DNA of 64,000 bases from assembly GCF_025264665.1 (NCBI RefSeq), contig NZ_CP073697.1, forward strand, positions 1 to 64,000. The letters run 5' to 3'. The DNA comes from Edaphobacter flagellatus. GTDB lineage: Bacteria; Acidobacteriota; Terriglobia; Terriglobales; Acidobacteriaceae. Below are positions 26,856 through 34,036 of the stretch, in pieces (positions within the stretch are counted from its first letter, which is position 1; every line of letters starts with the position of its first letter). The position numbers and the translations under genes were made by a program. The notes below the pieces were generated by a model. The model made no database searches. It was not told the origin of the DNA and worked only from the letters and a program-made list of their open reading frames with translations.

Positions 26856-28892
26856 TTATGCAGTCATCTTTCGGGGATCAAATCCGATACGCTCCTGGTC
26901 AAACCAGGTCATGGTGACGGGCAGGAAGTCCGGCTTGAGATAGCAGTAGGTCGGCGGCAGCGGAGTGACGCCATCGAAAGCAACCACGACAGCCTGTGCG
27001 TTTTGGAGATCGAAGAAGACCTTTTCCTCGAAGAGCGGCTCCTTGTGTTTCTGGTACTGTTTGGAGGCAGAGACGGAGCCTTTGCTGGACGATGTGCGGC
27101 CAGAGAGCCAGCCGACATTGGCGTTGGTCGAGGACTCGGAGACGGTGTAGCTGATCCGTGTACGGTCTGCTTTGCCGCACAGTTCCGAGGCGTAGCGGGC
27201 TGTCTCGGGATCGGAGGTCGTAAGAAACACTTTGCTACGAAATGCTTGCAGCAGGGTCTTTACGCCTTCATTGGGGAGCGCGTCTTTCAGGCTGGCGATG
27301 CTCTGCGTGGCAACGATAGGAATGCACCTGGGCTGGCGCGAGATCGACAAAAATCTCTCATCTCCACTTGGATTGTCGCCTCCAACCGTGGCGAAGTTCT
27401 GGTACTCGTCACAGAGAAATACGGTCGGGCGCCAGTGCTTCTCCGGTTCCGCATCCATTTTTGGTATACGCAGTAACACCGCCCGCTGATAGTCAATCTT
27501 CATGAGCGTGCCGATGGTCTTGGCGAGCGCAGGGTTCAGAGCAACGGGAAAGTTCAGGCCGACGACCGTACCCATCTCGATCATTTGCTCGAACGGCGGC
27601 AGGACGCGGCCTCTGGGATCGCCGACGCAGGGCTTGCCCTCGTAGAGTTCCTTCGGCGGGCAGAAGACGCGGCGTACTTGTGGATCGGTCTCGAACAAGG
27701 AGAGAAAGACCACGATGCCCTGGATGATCGAGGTCTTGACTTCGGAGCGGAAGAACTTCCAGTGCTCCCAATACCAGTACCGGACGCTGTCGAAGCGGTC
27801 ATAGTGTTCCAGAGAGTATGGCTTCCGGGTATAAATGAAGAACTCGGTGCTCGTCTCCTGAATCAGCAACCGTTCCAGTTCCTCGGTCCACACGGCGAGA
27901 TACTGCTTCGCATCCTTATTCCACTCGAAGCCGAGCGGAGACAGGAACGGTTCATGTTTCCGGTAATCGCGTCTTCCGATGCCGATGTATTGTGTCCGGC
28001 TGAAGCGCGACCCAACTTCGATCAGCATCTCTTCCAGGTGTCCGGCACTGATGACGGTGCGGAAGAGATCGACCAGCGTAAGGTATCCGTCGCGGACGCG
28101 GTGGAGCAGGATCACGTACCGGACAAGGTCTGTGTAGGACTGCTGCCAGAAAGGTTCCTTGCCTTTCCCCCAGATGCTCGTGATGATGGAGGCGATATTG
28201 AATGCCTGTGCGTAGGGATCGAGGGAGTTGTTCAGCGGGTTATAGCGAATGTCGCCGTCGAGCGAGACCTCGACATAATCCTGTTCCCGTCCGCACCACT
28301 TCAGGATGCGCCGAAGCTGGCGGCAGAGATCGCCTTTGACCTCCAGCACGACACCGGAGAGTTTCCGTTCTGGATCGTTAGCTTTGTACGAGAACAACTG
28401 CCGCATCGCCGGAAGGACCAGGGCCGCGGTCTTACCCGATCCCGTCGCGCCCACGATGCAGGTCCCGGTATACAGACCGCGTTCGGGGATGGTGAGCCAC
28501 TGCGGAGCCGGGCTGGGTCTGGGGACAAGCTGCCGGTGCAGCTCTCCGACGACCAGGGACAGGTCCTGTCTGGATCGCGGATCGGAATACGGTGGGAGCG
28601 CTCCGGCAACCTGCTCCGACTCTCTCCTATATATGTGAATGTAGGTGAGTGAGAAAAAAGTGGAGAGGATCAGGAACGGTGTGCTGTAGAGAAACAGATC
28701 GTAGCTCCAGACGAGAGTGCGAAAGATCGGAGGTTGCTTCAAGGCGATCAGGCGCAGCATTGGATTCATGATGTTGATGGGGTAGAGACTACTCAGGGCT
28801 ATACCGCAGGCCGCGCTCAAACCGAACGAGAGCAGGACGCGATATTCAATCACCGAATGGGTGAGTCGCTGTAGATGCACGCGGATATTCAT
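26856..28892 (-). CDS. virD4: VirD4/TraG-type coupling protein
   Basis: 678 residues. Two or three N-terminal membrane helices are followed by a large ATPase domain. Walker A is GATGSGKTAALVLPAM (about residue 147), with VVLEVKGDL nearby. Walker B is TVFLCDEYQNFA, followed by the arginine/glutamine region SRQPRCIPIVATQSIASLKDALPNEGVKTLLQAFRSKVFL. Start ATG 28892 has GGAGG upstream. It couples the processed DNA strand (relaxosome) to the mating pore. It lies beside the iteron array and the small protein at 28909. Confidence 0.92.
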   Translation of the reverse strand: MNIRVHLQRLTHSVIEYRVLLSFGLSAACGIALSSLYPINIMNPMLRLIALKQPPIFRTLVWSYDLFLYSTPFLILSTFFSLTYIHIYRRESEQVAGALPPYSDPRSRQDLSLVVGELHRQLVPRPSPAPQWLTIPERGLYTGTCIVGATGSGKTAALVLPAMRQLFSYKANDPERKLSGVVLEVKGDLCRQLRRILKWCGREQDYVEVSLDGDIRYNPLNNSLDPYAQAFNIASIITSIWGKGKEPFWQQSYTDLVRYVILLHRVRDGYLTLVDLFRTVISAGHLEEMLIEVGSRFSRTQYIGIGRRDYRKHEPFLSPLGFEWNKDAKQYLAVWTEELERLLIQETSTEFFIYTRKPYSLEHYDRFDSVRYWYWEHWKFFRSEVKTSIIQGIVVFLSLFETDPQVRRVFCPPKELYEGKPCVGDPRGRVLPPFEQMIEMGTVVGLNFPVALNPALAKTIGTLMKIDYQRAVLLRIPKMDAEPEKHWRPTVFLCDEYQNFATVGGDNPSGDERFLSISRQPRCIPIVATQSIASLKDALPNEGVKTLLQAFRSKVFLTTSDPETARYASELCGKADRTRISYTVSESSTNANVGWLSGRTSSSKGSVSASKQYQKHKEPLFEEKVFFDLQNAQAVVVAFDGVTPLPPTYCYLKPDFLPVTMTWFDQERIGFDPRKMTA

Positions 28893-28908
28893 AGAAAGAA
28901 TGCCTCCT

Positions 28909-29226
28909 TCAAACGTGGGCTGTAGTGCTGTTGAGAGGTGGCTCTACCTTTGACCCGGACTCCACCGCCGATTTCGGGTGCGCCTGTGTCGCCTTTGAAC
29001 TGCCAGCAGGCCGCACTGTACTGGCAGTAAGACCGGCTTTGTACTTCTGGAAGTCCTCTTCCTGTGTGAGAGCGAAGCGCAACAGTTCATTGACCAGGTA
29101 CTTGCGATCGTTGTCCGACCATGTAGCCAGCAGGTCGAGGTCTTGCGAAATGGTGTCTTCGATATTGGTCTTGAGCAGGACCAGATTGACCCGGCTCGCT
29201 CCGTGTTCGATTTTGAATTTGCTCAT
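28909..29226 (-). CDS. Small protein of unknown function next to the iteron array
   Basis: 105 residues from ATG 29226, preceded by GAGAGGAA. The N-terminal half is compact and charged (MSKFKIEHGASRVNLVLLKTNIEDTISQDLDLLATWSDNDRKYLVNELLRFALTQEEDFQKYKAGL) and could be a small helical DNA-binding or relaxosome-accessory domain. The tail is disordered and proline/serine-rich. It is 17 bases upstream of virD4, and its own 5' region is the 23-bp repeat array, so a role in oriT recognition or autoregulation is plausible. That is inference; I recognise no family. Confidence 0.55.
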   Translation of the reverse strand: MSKFKIEHGASRVNLVLLKTNIEDTISQDLDLLATWSDNDRKYLVNELLRFALTQEEDFQKYKAGLTASTVRPAGSSKATQAHPKSAVESGSKVEPPLNSTTAHV

Positions 29227-29263
29227 CGGTGTTTCCTCTCTGGCCTCTGTCGCGGCCTGCATT

Positions 29264-29382
29264 GGTACTTACTTCGGTTCAACTCAGGTACTGATTCAGG
29301 TCTTGTTCCGGTACTCGATTTGGTCTGAGCCAGTACCAGTTCTGGACCGAATCAGGTACTGGATCGAGTCCAGAGTTGGTCC
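29264..29382. repeat. Iteron-like array of degenerate 22-23-bp repeats
   Basis: GTAC cores (in GGTACT or its inverse AGTACC) start at 29265, 29288, 29311, 29333 and 29356, that is at intervals of 23, 23, 22 and 23 bases. A degenerate sixth core (GTCC) occurs at 29379, again 23 bases on. A GGTC/GGTT/GGAC element recurs in the middle of each unit. The spacing of about two helical turns means one face of the DNA repeats the motif. It lies between the small gene at 28909 and the large inverted repeat at 29391. Confidence 0.65.
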
Positions 29383-29390
29383 ATGTCAGT

Positions 29391-29464
29391 GCCGGGGGCG
29401 GAGCGACGAGCGCGCCGAAGGCGACGCGGCAATCCGGCAGGATGGCGTCGCTCCCGCCCCCGGC
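29391..29464. repeat. Large GC-rich inverted repeat, candidate oriT/oriV structure
   Basis: Arms GCCGGGGGCGGAGCGACG (29391-29408) and CGTCGCTCCCGCCCCCGGC (29446-29464) pair over 18 bases with a single bulged base and a 37-base loop. No T-tract follows on either strand, so it does not look like an ordinary terminator. It directly abuts the iteron-like array and the replication-relaxation-like genes. Confidence 0.5.
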
Positions 29465-29516
29465 ATACACCTCACCGTGACCCCATCTATCCGCGTAACT
29501 CGTTCTATCCGCATGA

Positions 29517-30557
29517 CTACGTCTCCATCGCAGGGGTCTCCTGCGGGGTCTGCTGGTGGGTCTCGTTGCCTTCTTCGGATTGACCGTCCTGTCGCAGTGT
29601 GTAGATGGGATAGCTGTACGGAAGCACGGTCGTTGTGAAGGTCAGGCGCAGCGCGGTCTGCTGAAACCGCTCACGGATCTTTGCCGTGTTGGTGGCGCCA
29701 GTCTTCCACGCGGCATAGAGCGCCCGGTGTTCGAGCGTGGTGTACAGAGACTCCCCTTCGCGCAGGAGCTGAAGCTCCGAGGTCAGGACTCCGCCGCCTT
29801 CGGCCTCGAAGAACTGCCTAGCTCGCAGGAATTTCAGGAAGTGATCGACACCTAGCGGCGTGAGCGGAGTCACGCCGCGCATCCTGTCGGCGGGAAAGCA
29901 GCGTTCAAACGCGGCCTTTGCTCGCCGCACATTGGCTTCCGTGTCGGCCAAGTAGATGAGCTCGGAGGCGCCGAGGGCGCTAAACAGCGGCTGGCACTGT
30001 TCGAGGAAACGCTCGAACCGGGAGTCGCTCACCTGACCTTCATCGAAGAAGGTGAAGCACGGAACACCGATGCGGGAGATCAGGATGGGAAACCCATCGG
30101 AAAAATAGAGCGGCCTGCCCACATAGCTCTGCGGCAACAATTCCAGCTTCACGCCGCACTGCGTGGTGAAGAAATCGACCTTGGCCGCTTCCGTAAAGAG
30201 GATGTCCGCGGCGAGATGGTCGAGGACGAAGTCGAGGACCATGAGCCGGGACTTGATGTAGGCGTCGCTCTTGATGCGCCGATGCTGCGATCCGGCAAGG
30301 CCGAGAGCGGCATAGACCGGCTTGGCCGTCAGGTGATAGATGTGCCGCTTCTGCCCACACTCGATGACCTGGACATGCCGGTGGCGATGGGCTTTCGTGA
30401 GAAAGCGAGTCGCCATCCTGCCGCCTTCCCGCTGCGTGAAGCGGTGGTACTGGCGGCGGAGGAAGTAGCCGGAATGCACGGCGACCAGATACAGGAACGA
30501 GGCTTCGCGTCCGACATACCCGACTGTTTCGAGGGATTGAATGGGGTCGTAGTCCAT
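29517..30557 (-). CDS. Winged-helix protein, replication-relaxation-like (first of pair)
   Basis: 346 residues. The N-terminal third reads as a winged helix (YVGREASFLYLVAVHSGYFLRRQYHRFTQREGGRMATRFLTKAHRHRHVQVIECGQKRHIYHLTAKPVYAALGL), the pattern of 'replication-relaxation' family proteins. The middle (KSRLMVLDFVLDHLAADILFTEAAKVDFFTTQCGVKLELLPQSY...) may be a nuclease-like domain, but I see no HUH or Tyr-relaxase motif. It is downstream of a related-looking gene (two bases apart) and immediately upstream of the inverted repeat/iteron region. It could supply the relaxase or initiator function; this is inference. Confidence 0.55.
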   Translation of the reverse strand: MDYDPIQSLETVGYVGREASFLYLVAVHSGYFLRRQYHRFTQREGGRMATRFLTKAHRHRHVQVIECGQKRHIYHLTAKPVYAALGLAGSQHRRIKSDAYIKSRLMVLDFVLDHLAADILFTEAAKVDFFTTQCGVKLELLPQSYVGRPLYFSDGFPILISRIGVPCFTFFDEGQVSDSRFERFLEQCQPLFSALGASELIYLADTEANVRRAKAAFERCFPADRMRGVTPLTPLGVDHFLKFLRARQFFEAEGGGVLTSELQLLREGESLYTTLEHRALYAAWKTGATNTAKIRERFQQTALRLTFTTTVLPYSYPIYTLRQDGQSEEGNETHQQTPQETPAMET

Positions 30558-30559
30558 CG

Positions 30560-31618
30560 TTACAGCTCCAGAATGTTTTCCATGAGGTGCGAATCATCCT
30601 CGATCTTTGCGGTCAGAGAGGAACGGTCAGCGGCAGAAGCATAGTTGCGGAAACCTGCCTGCGCTTTCGAGCGCAGATGGCCACGGTGGTAGGCGGCAGT
30701 GAGGACTTCGATGTCTTCGTGCCCGGTACGCGATCCTTGATCCTGATCGAGGCTTGGGTCCTGACCGGCCTCGCGGGGAAGGTCGTACTCGATCCGCGCG
30801 TCGGGGATCTGGATGCCACCGTTCACGAATGGCAGATCAAACTGCTTGGCGACCTGTTCCTTGATCTCGGCCATCCCGCGCGCGGGATTGGCCTTGCGCT
30901 CCCGGTAGATCGCCTTCTGCACGTCGGCCTTGATCTCGTAGTCGAGTTTCACGCGCAGGTTCGTGCCGCCTTTGCCCTCGATGCTCTCCGCCTCTTTCCG
31001 GTATGCACGGTAAATCTGCGAGTCGTGTTCGACCTCGCGCGGCTTGACGAGACCCGCATATACCTTCTGGTCTTTGGGGAGGTCGCCATCCTTAATAAGG
31101 AGGCTGCGGCCTTCTTTGGTGAGCGTGACCACTTCGACGCGCTCGATGCTGCGCCGCCTTCCGTCTCGGCGCAGGTTGACATGCGCGGTTTCGATGAGCC
31201 CCTTGCCTCGGAGATAGCGGAGATCGTTTTCGAGCGTGCCGGACTTGCCGCGATAAAGCGACTCGCGGAGGTCCGCGGTGCGGACGACGCGGAAGCGCCC
31301 GGCTTCGCGGAGGAGTAGCTTTTCTTCAGGTCGCAGCTCCAGCCCGACGATGTTTGTGGCAGAGCGCGACGGACGGCGCGGGTCGCCTGAAGGGACAGGA
31401 CGGCGGCGCTCGCGCGGCACGTCCTGGGCCGGGGCTTTCTCTCTGCGAGGAGCACGAGGGCGGTCCCCGCGAGGGGCAGCCCTCCGGTCGTCGGGCTGCT
31501 TCAGCCGATGCCGCAAAGGATTTTCCGGCACTGTGCGCTTAGGTGTCCGCGTATCATTGGGCGAACTGTCGCTCTCATCGCGGCGGCGCGGCAGGTCCTG
31601 GGGGATATCGAGTCTCAT
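30560..31618 (-). CDS. Winged-helix protein with basic N-terminus, replication-relaxation-like (second of pair)
   Basis: 352 residues. The first 90 are strongly basic and Pro/Arg-rich (PRGDRPRAPRREKAPAQDVPRERRRPVPSG). A winged helix follows (LRPEEKLLLREAGRFRVVRTADLRESLYRGKSGTLENDLRYLRGKGLIETAHVNLRRDGRRRSIERVEVVTLTKEGRSLL). A possible nuclease-type domain comes next (RVKLDYEIKADVQKAIYRE..., GGIQIPDARIEYDL). Its start overlaps the stop of the 75-residue gene upstream (ATGA). It pairs with the gene at 29517. DNA binding is likely; function unknown. Confidence 0.55.
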   Translation of the reverse strand: MRLDIPQDLPRRRDESDSSPNDTRTPKRTVPENPLRHRLKQPDDRRAAPRGDRPRAPRREKAPAQDVPRERRRPVPSGDPRRPSRSATNIVGLELRPEEKLLLREAGRFRVVRTADLRESLYRGKSGTLENDLRYLRGKGLIETAHVNLRRDGRRRSIERVEVVTLTKEGRSLLIKDGDLPKDQKVYAGLVKPREVEHDSQIYRAYRKEAESIEGKGGTNLRVKLDYEIKADVQKAIYRERKANPARGMAEIKEQVAKQFDLPFVNGGIQIPDARIEYDLPREAGQDPSLDQDQGSRTGHEDIEVLTAAYHRGHLRSKAQAGFRNYASAADRSSLTAKIEDDSHLMENILEL

Positions 31619-31842
31619 GGCTGTGCCTCCCCGTCGTCGCCTTGCTCCGGTGAAAATTCAATAGAGGTTTGCGAGGTCGCTGAATCCGCGGCGTCCGGGA
31701 TTTTCTGGCCGACGACGCGACGCACGTCGTAGTCGGCCAGCCGCGTAAAGCGGTTCATCTCTTTTTCCGCTGCCTCGCGCATCTGGCGCACTTTGGCGAT
31801 GAGGTCGGGCGTGCGCTCCATATACTGGTCTTCGTTCAACAT
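31615..31842 (-). CDS. Small charged protein of unknown function
   Basis: 75 residues from ATG 31842, preceded by GAGGAG ten bases upstream. The start MLNEDQYMERTPDLIAKVRQMREAAEKEMNRFTRLADYDVRR suggests a short helical domain. It is sandwiched with overlaps or near-overlaps between the membrane protein at 31845 and the winged-helix gene at 30560, which supports real translation. I do not recognise it. Confidence 0.55.
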   Translation of the reverse strand: MLNEDQYMERTPDLIAKVRQMREAAEKEMNRFTRLADYDVRRVVGQKIPDAADSATSQTSIEFSPEQGDDGEAQP

Positions 31843-31844
31843 GG

Positions 31845-32150
31845 CTATCGCTCCTCCTCGTCTCCGAACTGCGCAAGAATTTCGCCGGACAGCTCGCTCT
31901 GCCCGGTATGGATCTCCTGGTCGAGATGGCGAAGTTTGCGCCCTGTGTCGCGCAGGAAGAACTTGCGCTCGATCCATATGGTGAGGCCGAGCAGGTTGGC
32001 GAAGAGCAGAGCGCAATAAAGCGCGATGCTCTTGAGGTACTGGTGCAGGATGAGGCTGCGCCACGGCGTGAGGAACTGCATCTCGCGTGTCAACCAGAAG
32101 CCGAGCGCGAGGAAGATCAGGGTGGCTACAAAGACGGCATTGGCGATCAT
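31845..32150 (-). CDS. Small two-helix membrane protein of unknown function
   Basis: 101 residues from ATG 32150 with a GGAAAGGA site. Two hydrophobic segments (AVFVATLIFLALGFWLT and SLILHQYLKSIALYCALLFANLLGLTIWI) precede a charged cytoplasmic tail (RDTGRKLRHLDQEIHTGQSELSGEILAQFGDEEER). It is part of the tightly packed leftward gene run of the element. A small membrane protein in a conjugation operon could act in entry exclusion or mating-pair functions, but nothing in the sequence shows this. Confidence 0.55.
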   Translation of the reverse strand: MIANAVFVATLIFLALGFWLTREMQFLTPWRSLILHQYLKSIALYCALLFANLLGLTIWIERKFFLRDTGRKLRHLDQEIHTGQSELSGEILAQFGDEEER

Positions 32151-32243
32151 GGATTCCTTTCCTCCACGCGCGTGAAACATGCGCAGGGAAAAAAACAAAA
32201 GAGGCAGAGAGGCGATGACCTCTCTGCCGAGAGCACGGTGGCA

Positions 32244-32615
32244 CTAGCCGTCGTAGTTTTCAATTACGCCGACAGGAGGAATGTCTAGCTTGCGGACACG
32301 CGAGGCATGGACTTCATAGACCGGCTGGTTCAGATTCACCTCGGCATAGTGGTGAATGATCAACCGGCCTTTGATCTCGACGTAGTCCCCTTGCTTCATC
32401 TCGCGCAGCGAGGCGCAGAAACCAGCGCCGGGACAGATCACACGAAACCAGCCGCCGTGGGAAAGCCATTCGTTGGCTGGTCGCCACCAGACGCCATCAT
32501 CCATGCAGACCGTGAGGACGAGGTAGGGGTCTTTATCGGTGCGTTTCATCGGAGGAACCTCGGCATCTCTGCCGAGGAACCCGCGAAGTTTTACTGTGTT
32601 CCTGAAGAGGCTCAT
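32244..32615 (-). CDS. SSB-like OB-fold protein (third of three)
   Basis: 123 residues. The start MSLFRNTVKLRGFLGRDAEVPPM matches the first strand of single-strand-binding proteins. WFRVICPGAGFCASLREMKQGDYVEIKGRLIIHHYAEVNLNQPVYEVHASRVRKL matches the central OB-fold strands. It lacks the acidic C-terminal tip that SSB uses to recruit partners. The most divergent of three adjacent paralogues; its start overlaps the stop of the preceding one by four bases. Confidence 0.75.
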   Translation of the reverse strand: MSLFRNTVKLRGFLGRDAEVPPMKRTDKDPYLVLTVCMDDGVWWRPANEWLSHGGWFRVICPGAGFCASLREMKQGDYVEIKGRLIIHHYAEVNLNQPVYEVHASRVRKLDIPPVGVIENYDG

Positions 32616-33034
32616 GGCTGAACCTCCCTGTTGCCGTCATCGGAGTCGCCGTAATCGACCAATGCTTCTGGCCGATCCAGTCTCTGAAGGCGGACGGCAT
32701 GGACGGCATAGGTCGAGTGCTTCACCGGAAAGCGTTCGCCGGCAACGACTACGCCACGCTCCTGCTCCAGAGCGCGCAACTCACCTTCGACTTCCAGGTA
32801 GTCGCCGCGCCTCATGCCACGCACCATGCCGCAGAAGAACGGGCCTGGGCAGATGATGCGATGGAAGTCGGTGCGCGGTATCCACTCGTTGTTGCCGAGA
32901 TCCCATCTGCCGGAGACGGTCGCCAGCAGCAGAACTGCGAAGGAATCTTCGGTGATTCCGTGTGAGGGTGGCGCATCTGCGTTTTTGCCGAGGAATCCGC
33001 GTAAGAGGACGTTATTGGCAAAGAGAGTCAGCAT
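32612..33034 (-). CDS. SSB-like OB-fold protein (second of three)
   Basis: 140 residues. MLTLFANNVLLRGFLGKNADAPP and FHRIICPGPFFCGMVRGMRRGDYLEVEGELRALEQER...YAVHAVRLQRLD carry the SSB OB-fold pattern. Like its downstream neighbour it has an ICPG segment where the first copy has VAFGK, so the two diverged copies share a common ancestor after the first duplication. No acidic SSB tail. Likely protects or modifies handling of transferred single strands; a specialised role is unknown. Confidence 0.75.
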   Translation of the reverse strand: MLTLFANNVLLRGFLGKNADAPPSHGITEDSFAVLLLATVSGRWDLGNNEWIPRTDFHRIICPGPFFCGMVRGMRRGDYLEVEGELRALEQERGVVVAGERFPVKHSTYAVHAVRLQRLDRPEALVDYGDSDDGNREVQP

Positions 33035-33065
33035 GTCACACCTCCCTTAGGGAGGACAACGCCGC

Positions 33066-33473
33066 TTACGCGGCGTCATCCTCCGTGATGGGATCGGCGT
33101 CGAGGTTCTCCCCCTTGGCCGGTGATGCGAGCTTCTTCACGGTGTTGGCGCGCACTTCCTTGTCGCGGAAGGTGACCTTGACCTTGTTCTTGCCCTGCCC
33201 GACTTCCTTCTCGTACTCGGTCGAGCGCAGTTCGCCTTCGACTTCCACGTAGTCGCCCTTTTTGAGGCCCTTCGCGTAGTCAGCGGGCTTGCCGAAGGCG
33301 ACGATGCGGTGCCATTCGGTGTGGTTCACCCACTCCTTCTTCTGCTGGTCCTTGTAGCCGGACTTGGTGGCGAGCGACAGAACGACGACTGTCTTCTGGC
33401 TGCGGGTGACGAAGGTCTCGGCGTCCTTGCCCAGGTAACCTTTGACTGTGACGGTGTTGGTATAGAGTGCCAT
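33066..33473 (-). CDS. ssb: Single-stranded DNA-binding protein (first of three)
   Basis: 135 residues from ATG 33473, preceded by AGGAGAAA. A good SSB OB-fold: MALYTNTVTVKGYLGKDAET, WVNHTEWHRIVAFGKPADYAKGLKKGDYVEVEGELRSTEYEK, EVRANTVKKL. The tail (GENLDADPITEDDAA) is acidic, as in functional SSBs, but ends AA instead of the usual PF. It is the least diverged of the three paralogues. Its 5' leader is structured and resembles that of the methyltransferase at 47016; the frame is open upstream but the ribosome site marks the true start. Confidence 0.9.
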   Translation of the reverse strand: MALYTNTVTVKGYLGKDAETFVTRSQKTVVVLSLATKSGYKDQQKKEWVNHTEWHRIVAFGKPADYAKGLKKGDYVEVEGELRSTEYEKEVGQGKNKVKVTFRDKEVRANTVKKLASPAKGENLDADPITEDDAA

Positions 33474-33511
33474 TGGAATTTCTCCTGTTTGGATTTGCCC
33501 TGTTCTTACTC

Positions 33512-33647
33512 GGGACACTCCTGCGCGAAGCGACGTGAGTGTGCCCCGCTCCCAAGGCCAAGCGGCGCATTTTCGGAAGGTTCGGGAAATCTTTTCGTCC
33601 GCGTTCTGTGCGGAGATTTGCCGAAAAGATTTTCTGAAAGCCGAAAA
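33512..33647 (-). promoter_or_regulatory. Structured leader of ssb (copy 1 of a duplicated element)
   Basis: Conserved blocks TTTTCGG-AAGGTTCG-GGAAAT and ATTTTC-TGAAAG-CCGAAAA (plus-strand reading, 33570-33647) flank a variable hairpin CTTTTCG...CGAAAAG. A second hairpin (ACACTC/GAGTGT, extended by GGG/CCC) lies at 33512-33547. The second copy at 47782-47908 has the same blocks but different stem sequences that still pair. The conserved block edge is 96 bases from the start codon in both. Confidence 0.55.
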
Positions 33648-33736
33648 AGCAGAGCCGCGCAGTTGCCGCAGGGCGCGGGATAAGCACCGAGCGAGTGACC
33701 GAGTGAGACATGGGAAAATCCGGGAGAGATGGCAGT

Positions 33737-33985
33737 CTACGGAAACATCCGTCTGAAGGTGTCTGGACAGGGATGCATAAGATTCGCAACCTGCACGCCG
33801 GAGTCCTCGTGCTGTCGCGCCTCCGATTCGGCGTTGATCAGCGGGGAGTGGGTGAACCACGCTCGGCAGCCTTCCGCATCGTTGCCTGCCTGCTGACGTT
33901 GTGAGGGCCTGCTCCTGGGCGACCACCTGGAAGGCGAAGCTGCGCGTTCCGGGTATGGGGTGGATGCGGGCTGGGTGAAGGTCAA
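33737..33985 (-). CDS. Small hypothetical protein between ssb and dcm
   Basis: 82 residues from a TTG at 33985 with GGAGGAGA about ten bases upstream. The C-terminal half (NDAEGCRAWFTHSPLINAESEARQHEDSGVQVANLMHPCPDTFRRM) has plausible composition, and third codon positions are GC-rich. The competing frame 33066-34040, which runs in phase into ssb, looks less natural. I recognise no family. It is the only candidate gene in the 560-base gap between dcm and ssb. Confidence 0.3.
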   Translation of the reverse strand: MTFTQPASTPYPERAASPSRWSPRSRPSQRQQAGNDAEGCRAWFTHSPLINAESEARQHEDSGVQVANLMHPCPDTFRRMFP

Positions 33986-34036
33986 GGTTTTCTCTCCTCC
34001 GCAAGGAAAGCGCCAACACCGTGGAGGAGCGGAGGC

